Position numbers and translations under genes: made by a program. Below are positions 1-13,546 of a DNA stretch of 64,000 bases, piece by piece. The stretch comes from Hypomesus transpacificus (lineage: Eukaryota; Chordata; Actinopteri; Osmeriformes; Osmeridae): NCBI RefSeq assembly GCF_021917145.1, contig NC_061061.1:4163390-4227389 (forward strand), written 5' to 3'. Under the pieces are notes generated by a model, which was not told the origin of the DNA, ran no database searches, and saw only the letters and a list, made by a program, of their open reading frames with translations. The stretch's first letter is position 1; each line of letters opens with the position of its first letter.

Positions 1-2028
1 TCAGCTACACCCCTGGGGAGCTCGCGTGGCAGCTAAGTCCAGATAAAAACCCTGTCATTGGCTGGAATGCGGGGATCATGAATCATGATTGGTGCATGCT
101 GAGCAAACTGATAAGTCACCCTTGTGGTTACCATGGGGATGCGTAGGCCTGCTTTGGTGGTGCCGTGGCTAAACTCTGTGAGTAGACGATCGGTGTTGTA
201 TTGCATGGCAACAGCTCACTTACTCCCTTATTGTTTTGGAATCGTACGTTGGTTTTGTGCGGCGGTGCTTTTCTCACGCAAAGGCTTGACTCCCACACCG
301 CCGTGTTTTGGTTGTGGTATTCGTACGTGCTGTTAAATAGCTGCCTGCAGAGGGGTTGGGTAATGAGTACTCCACCTGCTCTGAGAGCTGCAGCTGATAG
401 TACCCCCTCCCCCGACCACCCCGCGTCTACCTCCGCCCAATCCCACCCCTCTGCTGGTTAAGTCGTTCTGCAGAAGCACGTGCCGAACTTTCAGAGCATC
501 GGGGGTCAGGCGCTGGATGGGGGAGTGCAGGGACGGAGTGCATCTGGAATGCAGGAGTAGCCTATTCAAGTGCTTCTCTTAAGGTAGGACTGAACAAGCC
601 CTGACCTAATCATCTTGAATGTGCTTGTCGAGGGAAAGGGAGAGAGGGGGGATCCGGGGGTGATTGAATGAAAAGGGGGTTGCCTGCCTACAATGCTGTC
701 CCTGTTACTGTAGACCCAGACTGGGAGTAATGGGTCAGTTGTCATGGTTTCCTCTTCTCTCCCATCAACTCTAAATCTAGAGCCATTTGAGTTCCTCACC
801 TTTAACCTCTAGAATCACGCTTGTACACCGCTGTACAAATACATTCAAAGGCTGAGCTACTGCAACCCTGATAGTAACAGTGTTTTGTTACTTGTTCACC
901 ACTTACGCCGCACAATCGAGGCCTTGTTTCGTGGACAAACGTCGTCGAGACGTGCCTTTGTCCATGATCCAGGGAGAGTTCCACTGTGCATCTCTGTCTG
1001 TGTGTGGGTGATGCGTGTCCAGTCAGGAGAGTGGGACAGAGGGAGCTGGGGGTCGCATTGATGTGACCAACAGAGGGAGCTGTAGCCTACCCTAGGATGT
1101 TGTCTGGCTGGTCTGGATGTAAGGATTTCGTACCAAGTACACTGAACAGGTCCCACTGCAGACAAGATGAGAATGAATCCGAACGGTTGTGAGGATCATA
1201 TTTACGTCGTTGGCAAAGACAAACCACTAGCTTGGAGTTGTTTGTCACTAGAGGAGATTTTGTCGCTTTTAAATTCCATGGGATTAGTGCTGGAATTTGA
1301 ATAAATATGACCTCACCTTACAGGTTGAGAAAACCAGCCTGTAACACTGTCGGCCAATACACTGTGCAGCTAACATACGCGATGGAGGTCAGACAGTTAA
1401 ATGTTCAGTGAAGCAGAATATAACTCCTGTCACCCGCACTGTGAAAACAACTGCGACACCTCAGTGGCTCTCAAAAGGAGGTGAGGAATACACAGTCGAT
1501 CCAGGAAGCTCGATCCATCCAACTGTGTGGCGCGTCGAAAAAACACACACTCTCTGCAGTCGACTCAGTCAACAATTTCAAGCTGGTGTTGATGTCTACT
1601 GGGCCCAGCTGTCTCCAGTATTCTTTTCTGGTTGCATGACTTCCTCGCTTTAATATCCTCTTCTTCCCTCAGAGTGAGAGCTGAACGTGTGTCCGAGGTG
1701 TTAGCCCAAGGAGGAACACTCCCAATGACTTATTGGGGAATAATGAGCCAATTAGTGCACCCCGAGTGGAAAAACCGTGTTGCCCCCACCTCTCATGTCC
1801 CTGGTCTGCTGGCCTGTACCCGCTTGCAGAAGTGCGAAATCTGGCGCGTTCTGCCGAGCGCCTGTGAAGCATAATTACAGAGAGTGCGCTTGATTTGGCC
1901 TCTCTTCCTCCTCATCTGGTGGCCTGCTGCTTAGAACACATTCTCCTTTATAATTAGAGGCCCGGAAAACAAGCTCTGCATTCTTGTCCCCGTATCCCCC
2001 CTCCACAGCATGCTCTGTCGGCGTCAGA

Positions 2029-2043
2029 CCAGTAGGTGGCGCT
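2029..2043 (+). promoter_or_regulatory. CTCF-like motif in jazf1b intron
   Basis: CCAGTAGGTGGCGCT matches the vertebrate CTCF core consensus (CCASYAGRKGGCRSY) closely on the + strand. Binding is inferred from the motif only. Confidence 0.5.
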
Positions 2044-3393
2044 GGTTTGTTGTCTTTAGAGAGTGGTGGTAAAAGGAAACCTGTCTTTTGATCGTAATGC
2101 AGACTAGAACCATTAGACCTGTTGTTTAGACAAGTTTGAGAGTGAACAGGTTCAGGGCTTGTTTTGTGCCTTCTCTTAAACCTAGTCCTGGGAAACATTA
2201 GCTCATGCCTTCATATTGAGATTGATAGCAGACACATCCATCTTAGGTTAAGACCAAATCATGTTTTCCCAAATCATTTGTATATTAAATGTAGGCCTTT
2301 TTTGTTCTAAAAATAGATGAGGCCCCATCCTGTATTACCAATGCGATTCCACATTGCTTATCTCAATCTCACTGGGTTTTTTCAAGAACAGGTGCAAATC
2401 AGAGCTGGAAAGGGACTGGAACTCATGAAGGATTAGCGATTTAAGAGCCCCATGCCAACACACTGGATCACTGGTTAGCGTGTTGTGTTGTGTGTGGGAC
2501 AGCGTTTCTCCTACAGTAGGTTCCAGACCAGTGTTAAGCCATCGAGAGCCCCATTGGCCATGCTGTGTGACCGTATGCAGGTCTCCGTGTCCCTGGGCTG
2601 GGATAACGATGGTCTTTAGTGTCCAGGCCGGTTGGTTCCCTCTAACAATGGCTCAGTGTAGCTGCCCGACACAGGGGGCTCATTTAGGAGCGTTTTGGAA
2701 TGCACCCCCAAAATGTGAGCGGAAGTCATAAATTTGGGAGGCAGTAACTGGCGCCCCGTTCCGTGCACCTGGTGGACCTAATTACATTTCCCCATCCCCG
2801 ACACCAGTTCCCCAGGCCCCGCCCCCGCTCCTGGGCTCGAGTGCGGGGAGGAGAGAAGCCGCTCAACACACACAGCAGCCTTTATGAGACAACCGGGCAG
2901 GCTGTGTTGATGTTGCGTGCTTCACAACCAGGGGTGTCTGGTTCGGTTTGGGGCCTATGCTCTGTGTGTGTGGGTGTAGGTCTGTGTTTGGGTAGTGTTT
3001 TAGTATGAGCCTGTGTCTGTTTATCGTATCTGGATTCGTAACGGGTCCATCCAGCCTTGAGAAACCAGGGGAGGAACAGGCAGGTCGACGCGGGACCCAC
3101 AGTAGCATGCAGACAAGCCACAAGTCTGCTGCTGCTGTTGTTGCTTCCTGGACTCAAGTTTAATTTCCTCGGTGGAAGTCCTGCCTTAATCCGTTCACCG
3201 TGCCACCGTCCCAGGAAACGTTCCCCGCAGCTCGGCCCCACCATAAACATGTCACCATGATGCTTGCCACTCTGCGCCACCCCGTGGGGTGAGGGGGTGG
3301 CTGGGAAGGGGGGAGAACAGGGGAGAGGAAGCGGGGAGGTGTGACCGTGTCTGGGGGAAGGAGGGAGTAATGAAGGGGTAGCAGGTGTCACTT

Positions 3394-3413
3394 CCCCCCC
3401 CCCCCCCCCCCCC
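3394..3413. repeat. poly-C tract (C20)
   Basis: Twenty consecutive C residues within the jazf1b intron. Similar runs lie at 4007-4021 (C15) and 4672-4689 (G18). Confidence 0.95.
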
Positions 3414-6079
3414 GTCTTGCCTCAGGAAGTTTTGGAGTGCGTCGTCCATCCCCTGTTTCCTGTCCCTGGGTGCCGGGCCCCATGCAGACTGTGTGGTTGA
3501 CATCATGTTTCGTGATGACGTGGGGACAGTGAGCTTCCACGGGGACGACAAGCTCTCTGAGAGCCGACACACTGGCAGGCTCCTCACAGGGTCATCGAAA
3601 CGAGACCCACAGTCCTTCCCATGCCGAAGCTCAGGGTGGAGTTTGTCGATCTCAACATCTCGGCATCAGACGAAGATAAACAAAAACGTACTAATATCTC
3701 CCAGAAGGTTCTCGGCGGATCTAAAGACCACCGCAGTGGACCACCTGTGTGGATCGCTCAGACGGACCCCCGTTCTCCTCTCCGGGGGGCCCAGACCCTG
3801 GTCCTAACGGGGGAGGTGGGGGGTGGGGAGGGCTTGTGGATCTGTGCCGGTGGCCCCAGCAGAGTGCTTGGGGCTCTGGGGGGGGATGGGAGTTTGGGCT
3901 CCTGCCGGCCTCCCTGTTCCCTGGGCCCCACCTAAGGTGTGTGTGATTTACGGTGTGTGGGAACAGATTGATCCGGAGCTAATTGAGCGGTCGCTGAGCA
4001 GCCTTTCCCCCCCCCCCCCCCTCACGCTGCTGCTCCTTTATGCTCATTAGTGATCTTAGGGAGGATTTCCCCTCTCTCACATGCACACACTCAATCCCCT
4101 CACGGAACTCTCAGCAGCACCTCCGAGTTTTGGCAGCAGAATTAATATGGTTATTAATGTGCGCGCCTTTATGTCTTTGTGTTTGTGAACGGCCGAGAGA
4201 GGAGGCACCGTGTGCGTGTGTGTGTGTGTGTGCGGTCCTCCCTTGCACACGGTAAATCACGGCTAATGAAACACTTGGTCAGCAGTGGAGCCATGGGAGA
4301 AGCCCACCTGGCTACAGAGGGACCCTACCTGTCAGAGCGAGCGCAGAACAACGCCCACCACCACCACCCCCCAGTAGAATCCCTGGCCTCGCCCCCCTCC
4401 CTCCCTCCCCTCAGACCCGACCGATCTGCCTGTCGTTGGGGTTCCTGTGGCTCCTAGTTTGCCCCCCGGGTCTCCAGGGTGCCGTAAACAAACAGCGGCG
4501 TGGCGGAGCCCGTGTTGTTGTTTCATCACAAGGTGTTAAAGTCTTACGGCTCCGGGCGCTGGCCCGAGTCCCGTATTAGATCCACCGTCGCCTCAACTGG
4601 GGAGAAATGTTTGACTTTTCATGTCCTCCAAAGAGTGCGGCTGAGGCGAAGGTGCTCAGGAGTCCCATAGCGGGGGGGGGGGGGGGGGGACTCAGGTGAG
4701 ATGAGGAGGGGAGCGCTTCTTTTGAATTCTCCTTATGGAGGGGTGCATCTGCAAACCATTACCTCGGCGGGGCTTCATTGCGTGAGTGTGGGAGAGTGTG
4801 TGTTGTGCGTGAGAGCGGCATGGAGAGATGACGGCAGGATTTGGAACGGCGCTTCATACCATTCCACGCCACACAAACACGGCACACACACACACACACG
4901 CCTCCACGCTGACATTTCCGTCCTCTCTCCAACTCTGGGAATACAGAAAGCTTTGGAGCAGATGCTAAGATGGGCAGGAATCTGCGTGGCCTCAGCATGA
5001 GCCCACCCATAGAGAGAGCGTTCACTGAAAAGAGTTCAAGTTTGAGAGAGGCTACAAGGTCACATCTCGTGTGAATCTGGGACAAGCACGTCAGTGATGT
5101 GATTCAAAGTGCTCTCGCCATAGGCTGCATAAATAAATCATTCTGACCCCGAGGCGACTGTTTATTTTGGTCCTCAGTCTGTTGTTCGCCTCCTCTACAT
5201 TACATCACAGAATACAAGCCCTCTACACTGTTGTTAAGAATGATCCTGCATGCATCTATTAAGGATCATTTTGCCTGCGTGTGTCTGAATATCATTACGG
5301 TTTGTTTGTATCCTCATATTACGACGTGTTCACAATACACTGAAGCAATGCATGGATAGGGGATTATTGAATGTACGAGAATCGTTTCAGCTGGTGTTCC
5401 CTGGTATGCCACGGCTGCCAGAGATTCTTTTAGCCACAGGGGGGCAGCACTGTCCTTGCATCCCGGCCCGAGACACCAGGCACAGCTGGTGAGTGGCAGA
5501 GGCAGGGGGGGGGGGTTTATGGAGCGTCTCCCTGCTCCCACAGGCATGGCAGTGGGCAGGCTTTTTAAAGTGAGGCCTGGTTCACCTCAGGGTGCGGATC
5601 TCAGCCATTGTCGGGCTGCAGAGCAAGCCAAGCGTCTGGAGCCCAGCATGGGAAAACGCAGTGTGTGTGTCGAGTGTGGTGTCCACGCAGCCAGTAGGGT
5701 GGCCGCACCGAGGGCCATTTAAAAACGGAACGAGGGAGCTTCAGAGGGAAAACGCGGCATCACGCGTGGCCTCGTTACGCCCTTTGTAGGCAAGACCCTT
5801 TGCTTTCGAGTTGGAGAGATGTTTTATGAAAAAGTTCATGCCCAGAGTCGAAAGAGACTGGATATGAGGTGGTTTGTGGAGAATCTCCAGCTCAGGACCA
5901 ACTGCCGTCTAGACAGTTAATGACATCATGTCGTATTCCTAGTAGACCTGCTACGGTCCAAAGGGCTGCAGTGTCCCAATGTTCAACAGGGACCCTTGGA
6001 CTGTCATAACAGCGTTACAGTAACAATGCCATGGCCCGCTGTTCTGTGTGTCTGTCTCGGTGTGGTGTAATTTGACTGC

Positions 6080-6560
6080 TGTCTCTCTCTCCCTCTCTCC
6101 CCCCCTCTCTCCCTCTCTCTCCCCCTCTCTCCCTCTCTCCCCCCCTCTCTCCCTCTCTCTCCCCCTCTCTCCCTCTCTCCCCTTCTGTCTTTCTCTCCCC
6201 CTCACTCTCTCCCCCTCTCTCTATCTCTCCCTCTCTCTCTATCTCCCCCTCTCTTCCCCCTCTCTCTCTTCCCCCTCTCTCTCTCCCCCCTCCCTCTCTC
6301 TCCCCCTCACTCTCTCCCCCTCTCTCTCTCCCCCCCTTTCTCCCTCTCCCTCTCTCTCCCCCTCTCTCCCTCTCCCTTTCTCCCCCTCTCTCCCTCTCCC
6401 CCCCTCTCTCTCTATCTCTCCCTCTCTCTCTCCTTCTCTCTCTATCTCCCCCTCTCTCTCTCCCTCTCCCCCCCTCTCTCTCTCCCTCTCTCTCTCCCCC
6501 TCTCTATCTCCCCCTCTCTCCCCCTCTCTCTCCCTCCTCTCTCTCCCCCTCTCTCCCTCC
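6080..6560. repeat. CT-rich low-complexity tract at a jazf1b splice acceptor
   Basis: About 480 bases made almost entirely of C and T (CCCTCTCT-type units). Its 3' end runs directly into the acceptor of the jazf1b exon at 6565, so it supplies an extreme polypyrimidine tract. The open reading frames across it (Ser/Leu/Pro on +, Arg/Glu/Gly on -) are by-products of the repeat. Confidence 0.95.
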
Positions 6561-6564
6561 TCAG

Positions 6565-9017
6565 ACACAGACCCTCGTCTTCTGGAGAAGCAGGAGCAGC
6601 AGCAGCCCACCTATGTTGCTCTCAGCTACATCAACAAGTGAGGACGAGCTGTCCCAACCCCTCACACCACATCCCATAATACCTGGCCCTGGGAATGTCT
6701 GTCTCCATGTAGTGTGCTGCAAAGTGACTGTACAGTATCATGCTCTCCTTAAGGATTTGATTACCACTTAGTTCCATGAGCAAATTGGCTTCGGTAGCCA
6801 GTCTCATCTGGTGTATTACTCCATATTAATTAGGTTAGCATATGGTAATTGGATTTGGTAAGGCCCTGGGTCCTACAGAAATAGAGTTAGATGACATTGC
6901 AGTTTAACTGGCGCTGTCTTTGATATGGTGTGTGAATGGTGGGCAGCAGGCCTGCAGCAGGACCCAGAGATGGAGAATCAGCCTGTCTCCCTGGGTCTAC
7001 AAACACATCTTGATGTGGTTTCTGCTTAATCTGTTAATTCCACTTTTCCTTTAACAATGTCTGTGTGAACATTTCACTTTTATGACATACATTCACCCCA
7101 AGACTTTACTGTCCGTCGTAAAGTTCCGGTCCCGCATTTACCGTCGAGAAATGGGGAATGGTTTCGGTGAATGACGGTGATGGAACATATGCTTCCCACT
7201 AGCGGTCCAGGTCAGAACCTGGTCCTAAACGGTGTGAGTGTTCCTCGTCCCGACAGGTTCATGACGGACGCGGCGCGTCGGGAACACGAGACCCTGAAGA
7301 AGAAGGTCCAGCCCAAGCTGTCCCTGACCCTGACAGGGGGCGCTCTGTCCCGGAACAACGTGTCCACGCCTCCACGCCACAGCAGCGGCAACCTCACGCC
7401 CCCCGTCACCCCGCCCATCACCCCCTCCTCCTCCTTCCGCAGTAGCACGCCCACGGGTAACTATGACAACGGCCCACCTGCCCCCCCGCCCCTGCCTCAG
7501 TGTGGGCAGCAAGGCTTGCGAAACTCTAGTAACAGCCCTTTGATGCTTGTGTTACCATGGTGACAGCCCTTCACCGCTAGCATAACCATGGGAACAGCAC
7601 GCACTCCTTGCGTGGTCGCCGTTGAGCCCGCTCCCACGACTGGTTGGGTCGTTTATCCACTGGGAATGCAGAGAAGCTGCATCCGGTCGGCCAGTATTAC
7701 AGTGGTTATTTCACACAGAACGACTTGCTGCTTCTTGTTTTCCCATGTTCTCAGACGGTTTAAGAATATTCAGCGTTTTTGTTAATTGCCTTTTTTTCCT
7801 TGTTTGTTTGGATCTTGTGGTTGTGAAGCTCAAACCTGGCTGCTACACTGATAGCTGATGCAGCATGTACATGGAGTGTATTAACTTTGAGACCTGTTGA
7901 AATGGGCGGAATTCTTTCCCACAATCGAGCGTGTTTCAGGCGATCATCAAATGTGGGTTTAGTAACAAGGGAAATGCAGAATGTGGGAACTCTGCTTCAG
8001 AACACATGTGGACGGACGGGCTCCGAGGCTCTGCCTCTCTCTGCACAGTCCCAGAGAGGATCGCAGGGGCCTGTGCCAGACCAGGGGATGTCCGTCTGAT
8101 CGAGAAGAGTTTCTAAGAGGGATTGAGGAAGTGTAAGCACCTACAAGGCTCGACTTCTAATCTGAGTGTGTGCGTGCGTGCGCGCGCGTTATCTGTGCTT
8201 CGCCCCATCCAGGCAGTGAGTATGACGAGGAGGAGGTGGACTACGAGGATTCGGACAGCGACGAGTCGTGGACCACGGAGAGCGCCATCAGCTCCGAGTC
8301 CATCCTCAGCTCCATGTGCATGAACGGAGGGGAGGAGAAGCCCTTCGCCTGCCCCGTGCCCGGCTGCAAGAAGAGATACAAGGTAGGAGCCCCCCCGCGA
8401 GCTCTCCCCGTCGACGTTTGGCCACATCGCTCGATACCCGCGCCTCCGTGTCAAAGCGAGGAGGGAACCGAGATGTGCGGTAGAACCCGGATGAGACCGA
8501 CGTCTGAGAGCAGGGTGTCGTTAGTTAATTGAATGTGACTGCATGTCAACATCCTTTAACGCAACACGTACGGTCCCCTCCAATGATTGACTGTGTTTTA
8601 CTAGATGTTTCCGTTTACATCTGGGGTGTGTGGTCGGGGTAAATGAGGTGCAGCTTGAGAAAACGGTTCAGCCGATGTGAATTTCAGGGTTACGGTCGAT
8701 GGCACACATGGTAAAGCAGTGGGCCACGTCCGTGACGTTTACAGAGAAGGACGAACAATGTCGTCAGGTTGATGGCGTTGGGAGCACCAGTGTCCTGAAA
8801 ATGTCCTGTGTTCCCTCGTTCCCCCCTCCCACCTGTGCAGAACGTGAACGGGATCAAGTACCACGCCAAGAACGGCCACAGAACCCAGATCCGCGTGCGG
8901 AAACCCTTCAAGTGCCGCTGCGGGAAGAGCTACAAGACTTCTCAGGGGCTCCGTCACCACACCATCAACTTCCACCCGCCCGTGTCCGCCGATGTCATCC
9001 GCAAGATGCAGCAGTAG
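6565..9017 (+). CDS. jazf1b: JAZF1 zinc finger protein, last four coding exons (partial, 5' end off window)
   Basis: Coding exons are 6565-6637, 7257-7456, 8213-8382 and 8841-9017 (stop TAG at 9015-9017). All introns are GT-AG and phases join in frame to give 205 residues after a split Asp. That equals the mammalian length of 243 if 38 residues lie upstream. Landmarks are LEKQEQQQPTYVALSYIN, the Ser/Thr/Pro-rich TPPRHSSGNLTPPVTPPITP segment, the acidic YDEEEVDYEDSDSDESW stretch, and two C2H2 zinc fingers: one starting CPVPGCKKRYK, split over the last intron, and one starting CRCGKSYK. The first finger is in the missing exon. JAZF1 is a nuclear cofactor of the orphan receptor TR4 and a subunit of NuA4/TIP60-type acetyltransferase complexes in mammals. 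The b assignment comes from linkage to the HoxAb cluster. It is convergent with tax1bp1b. The last intron, 8383-8840, splits the second finger as in other vertebrates. Confidence 0.95.
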
Positions 9018-10705
9018 GGCGCCCAACCAGCCCTCCCCCCCCCCCCCCCCCCCCCCCGTCCTACCATCACCAGCAGTGGCTGAGTCCCTTTTAACACCCC
9101 TTTCCCCCCACCACACCCCTCATTACCTAGGCACACTCACATATACAAACATACTTTTTTTTTTTCTTCATTACACTACTCTTTTATGGCATGCTTTTCT
9201 CCCGTTTGTATTTGGGAATGTATCTCTGTAGTGTTCGGTTTTGTACTTTTGCACATTTAAGCTATCATTCATCTTCTTGTACTTTCTGACACATGGTGCT
9301 TATTGGTAAAACTTGTTGCAGAGAAAGCCAAGTCCCTGATATGGAGGGAGGCATGAATATGGAAAGATAGAAAAAAGACAAATACAAATTGAGATTGTAT
9401 GAGAAGAAAAACGACTTTAGAGTTAGCTGAGGAAGAAAAACATTATTTCTACACGGAAATCAAAGATCATCACATCATCATCATTCAAACCACTTCTCTC
9501 ATTTCGGCCCACTAGTGATACACTTTTCTGCTGCAGTGACAATTCAAAGACAATGTTTGTAACCTACTACCCAATATATAGAAAATATATGATACTGTAC
9601 ATTTGTGTACAGTATATACATTCAGTGTATACATACCGTATAGAAAATGCACTTTCATATTGAGATTTTGAAAATGCTCCGACAATTTCTTTACCAATTT
9701 GAGCTGACAGAAGTGGAAGATCCTCCTATATAGAAATCTTTTTTTCTCCGAATCTTTTTTTTTTGTGTTGGCACCAAATGTTAATCTCAGGTGACAATTC
9801 GCCAACAATTCAGTACCATAATCCTGCCCAACTAACAGGATCATGGAGTCAGCTGTTATCGTTGTTCCCTGGAACTCCAGGACTGCTTCAAGAGTTCCAG
9901 AAGCCTTTCTTAGGGAGCTGATTGGTCCTCTTCACCAGAATCTGGTGAGGGGTTTAAAGCACTTTCTAGTAACCTGTTGCCAACCAATTTGAATGGTTTA
10001 CTGTTGGGTTGCCAATATCTTGGTCTGCGATGATATTTAGTCTCAGAGAGTAGCTCAAGGAACTCTGAAGGTACTAGATGTTCCCCTCAATTTTAAGGGA
10101 CGTTATTTTTTTTCACCAGACCTCCAGCATTTCCTGTTTGTTGTGAGATTATGTATATGGTTGCCTTGAACTGTAGACCACAGCATTCCAATCCAGAATA
10201 TTTCTACAGCCTCGTGGAGACGATCCAAGGAGTTCAAGCCTAGCCTGTTCAAAACGTTCTTGCTAGATGTTCCTATAAAGATAGACTGGTCCAGACTGTC
10301 TGCGATTCCTCCAGTGTAGACTACAGCCCAGTGCAGTGTCTAGAGACCTCTCCAAGAACAAGAGACCTCCAGTCGAGTTTAGCACGCTTCCTTTTTATGA
10401 CATCATTGAATACCTCCTGTTTGAGTGGAGCACATTACCAACTCTTCTTATGTGCCATGAATAGGGAAGAGGCGACTTGGAACCACAGGGTCCAAAATTC
10501 TAGCAGAAAACCAGACAAACTAGAGGAGGCTATTAATGACTCATTCAAACATCATCACTGCATGGAAGTTAATGTTGCTATGGAACCATAGTTTATATTT
10601 AGATGATAACAGTGACAGTATTATACTGCCAGTGAGGAGGGAAGTATTTGAAATATTGTGTATAGTTAATGTATTGTCATGTTATCAGTGTAATTTCATT
10701 AAATT
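9018..10705 (+). other. jazf1b: probable jazf1b 3' UTR
   Basis: Region after the stop codon. It begins with a C23 run at 9035-9057 and is AT-rich further on. A candidate poly(A) signal ATTAAA is at 10698-10703. No coding potential is recognised. The real transcript end is not determined from sequence alone. Confidence 0.5.
9035..9057. repeat. poly-C tract (C23) in the jazf1b 3' UTR
   Basis: Twenty-three consecutive C residues starting 18 bases after the jazf1b stop codon. Confidence 0.95.
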
Positions 10706-10927
10706 ATATTTTCGTATGTTTCTGAAGTGACAATGTACGTATGTGTATCCAGAGGTTGTGACGGACCTGACGGTGATGTACTGAACTGTCTCCAACAACA
10801 ACAAAAAAAGAATGCTGCTTCATAATGTAAACTTGATTACATTTGAAAAATACAAAATGCCTCTGACGTGTCAAATGAGTCTGTCACAAAAAACACCCGA
10901 AACCAAACATTGTTTCAAACTGACACT

Positions 10928-11794
10928 TTTATTGAGATTTTATTCATTTTTGATACATGAGTCAAACACGCGAGGAAATGAACAGTCTCTATGACAGGAA
11001 TAACTTAAAGAAGTAAAGAGAGAAATACATTTAACACAGGCCTGACATGCACTGATCAGCAGAGCGGTTAGGCATGAGCTGTTTAGCCAGACACACAACA
11101 CAGTAGAGTTAAAATAATAAAACAAGCAGAAGAAATCAACTTGCACTAATGAAGAACATGTCTTTCACCATAAACCATATTGCGAAGGCTTTGTGCAATA
11201 TCATTGGCCTTTAAACTTAGTTCTAAAATAGATTATTTAATAATATGATCAGGTTTGGATTTAAATCACAGAAGCAATGCTTTCGTCCTGACTGCATCAA
11301 GTGCAGCATGGCTGCTTTCTATAAAGAAGGGATATCTGACAAACAAGAAGCCCAGGGGAAGCGTTTGGTTGAAGGGTTCAATGTCTGTTTGGTAAACCTG
11401 TAACTACTGTCCCTGATTTCTTAATTCTAGTGTTCATGTTTTATCTTTTAAAAGTGGTTTCGGACAGAGGTGAGTATAGAACAGTCGTTTTCCCCCAAAG
11501 TCTCTTCAAACGAGAACCAAGAGGACTTTTTCAAGAGGTCTGTTTTACTCATAAACCCATAGCCCTCAGTTACACTAAAATCGAATAACATCGTCCTTTT
11601 TGGAGAACCGCAGCACCTTTCACTTTCACAAGAAAAGGCTCTTCTACGTAAAAGTTACAAACTGCAAGTCGATAACAATCCTAAAAGTGGATCTTCACAC
11701 TGTTACATGCGGAAAAAAAGAGTGCAGTGGGATTGACGTCAGAGGCGAGAGAAGCTGGCGGGACCGGACGCGTCTGCGCACCTTCCGAGGGCGT
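10928..11794 (-). other. tax1bp1b: probable tax1bp1b 3' UTR with poly(A) signals
   Basis: Region downstream (minus strand) of the tax1bp1b stop codon. Two AATAAA signals on the minus strand (TTTATT on +) lie at 10928-10933 and 10939-10944. If used, jazf1b and tax1bp1b transcripts end within a few hundred bases of each other. Confidence 0.5.
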
Positions 11795-13511
11795 CTAGTC
11801 GAAGTTGAGCACGTTGCCGTCGAAGTGGGTGAGCACGTGGTTCTCGAAGATCTTCTGGTCGCAGTCCAGAGGGAACTGCTCACTGCACATGGGGCAGATC
11901 TTCCAGTGGCTCTCCACATGCTCCTCGAACTTACTCTGGTCATAGTTGGGGGGGAAGATGACGTCACACAGCGGACAGCGCTTGTGGATGTCCATGCTGC
12001 AGAATGGAAAGAGGGCAGGGGGGGGGGGGAGGAGGAGAGGAGGATAGACGCGAGGAAAAAGATGGGGAAAATGGAAAAGAGTGAGTTTGGGGTAATGAGT
12101 GCCAAGTGATGATGTTGGCAAACCAGTGAGAGCGGGCTAATAAAGAGCATCTGTCAGTGAGTCGACGTGGGTGGGCCCTGTGCTGCTCTACGCCTCGCAG
12201 CAGGATTAAGGTGGCTGGGTGGGGCAGGGGGGGGGGGGTTCCACGCACAGCAGAACAAACACTTTGCACATGTTAGTATGATGCATAGCATGATGGGAAA
12301 ATGCTGGGCTGAGACAAACAAACACTTGTGTGTGCGCGTGTTACCTGGACTCAAAGCAAAAGGTTGTCTGCCCCTCGTTTAAGACAGGGCTGTGGGGTTC
12401 AGTGGCTGCAGGGTGTTCACCGGCATTGCCCTGAGAAGGGAATCACAGAGCAGCTTCAGAAACACACGCGAAACAAATCCCCACTACAACACTAAAACAA
12501 GTGTACGTGAAGCGAACCAAAGGTTGGAAGGACACTCCGTGAACGAATGAGTGTACAGGAAATGCAACGGGGAGGGCGGGCACTCACGTTGTTGTTGTTA
12601 TTCACCTGCTGCTCCTCCGGGTCCTCCAGGCCGTCGGGCCGGCTGAGGTTGCGTGCCGGCTGGATGCACACCACGTTGCTGTCCCAGGACGGAGGGCCCA
12701 CGGGGGGCAGGCGCAGCACCTGGTCGTCGGAGAACTCCCCGTCCGCTCCGTCTGCGAGGGGTCGTTCATTGACTCTTTACTTCTTTGTTTACATACAAAT
12801 ACACCGCTGATGTTGGTCCTGCGCCACTAAACTCGATATCATTTGTACAAAGATTCGTTTGAATCCTACATGAAGCATAAGAGTCATCCGGATTGTATAT
12901 TCAATATCCCTGAGCTACTGTGCTATGTGGTGAGTGAGTGTTGTTGGTAGAGGGAAAACACCATGCATGTCACGGTACAGAGAGCCAGCTGTGTGCGCCA
13001 AACATCGAGGTGAGGACTACCTCTGGTGTCGGAGGGGGAGTAGGGGTTCCCGAAGTGCAGCTGTGTGGGGGTCTGGGGGACCAGCAGGGGTGTGGGGGTG
13101 TCCTGGGCGTAGGGGAGGGGGTACTGCAGGAACAGTGACTGGACGCTCTCAAGGCTGATCTCCTCTTTGTCTTCCGACTTCCTGGGGCTGCCGTTCTGGA
13201 GCTCCTGGTGGGGACAACAGCAGGACAATGAAGGTTCCGAACATTATAGCGGTTCCATTCGTTTGACTCCCATTGAATCTGTGGTGCTATATTAGTTTAA
13301 GGAGCTGAATTGTTTTTTCTTCACCCACATCTGACGCGTGTAATTGCGGAACACTCCATGAGACGTCAGAGTGCATAAATGGATTCTGACGTACGTCTCT
13401 GAGAGTTAAACAGAAACTACCCATCAAATCTACGTCCCTGCGTCAGCTATGAGACAATACTTCACCAGCCACAAGCTTCCAGAAGGTCTGAGGCTGTGGC
13501 TCGCTGCTTGC

Positions 13512-13546
<35 letters not shown>

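Larger units (their letters stand above)
1..6564 (+). other. jazf1b: jazf1b intron, 3' part
   Basis: This stretch precedes the first jazf1b exon in the window and should be intron, because the exon at 6565 starts in mid-codon and matches the protein from about residue 39. I looked for the missing N-terminal exon(s), which encode the first zinc finger, and saw no convincing match here. What it holds: a CTCF-like motif near 2029-2043, homopolymers (C20 at 3394-3413, C15 at 4007-4021, G18 at 4672-4689, G11 at 5505-5515), short CA/GT repeats (for example near 4213 and 4883), and a long CT-rich tract at its 3' end. No other gene is visible; the short open frames show no recognisable protein. Confidence 0.75.

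Noticed and set aside
5430-5447. CCACAGGGGGGCAGCAC as a CTCF site
   Set aside because: One G too many in the core for a good alignment.
6048-6641. 197-codon + frame rich in Ser/Leu/Pro and the opposing Arg/Glu/Gly frame
   Set aside because: Produced by the CT repeat. Only the last 24 codons are the real jazf1b exon.
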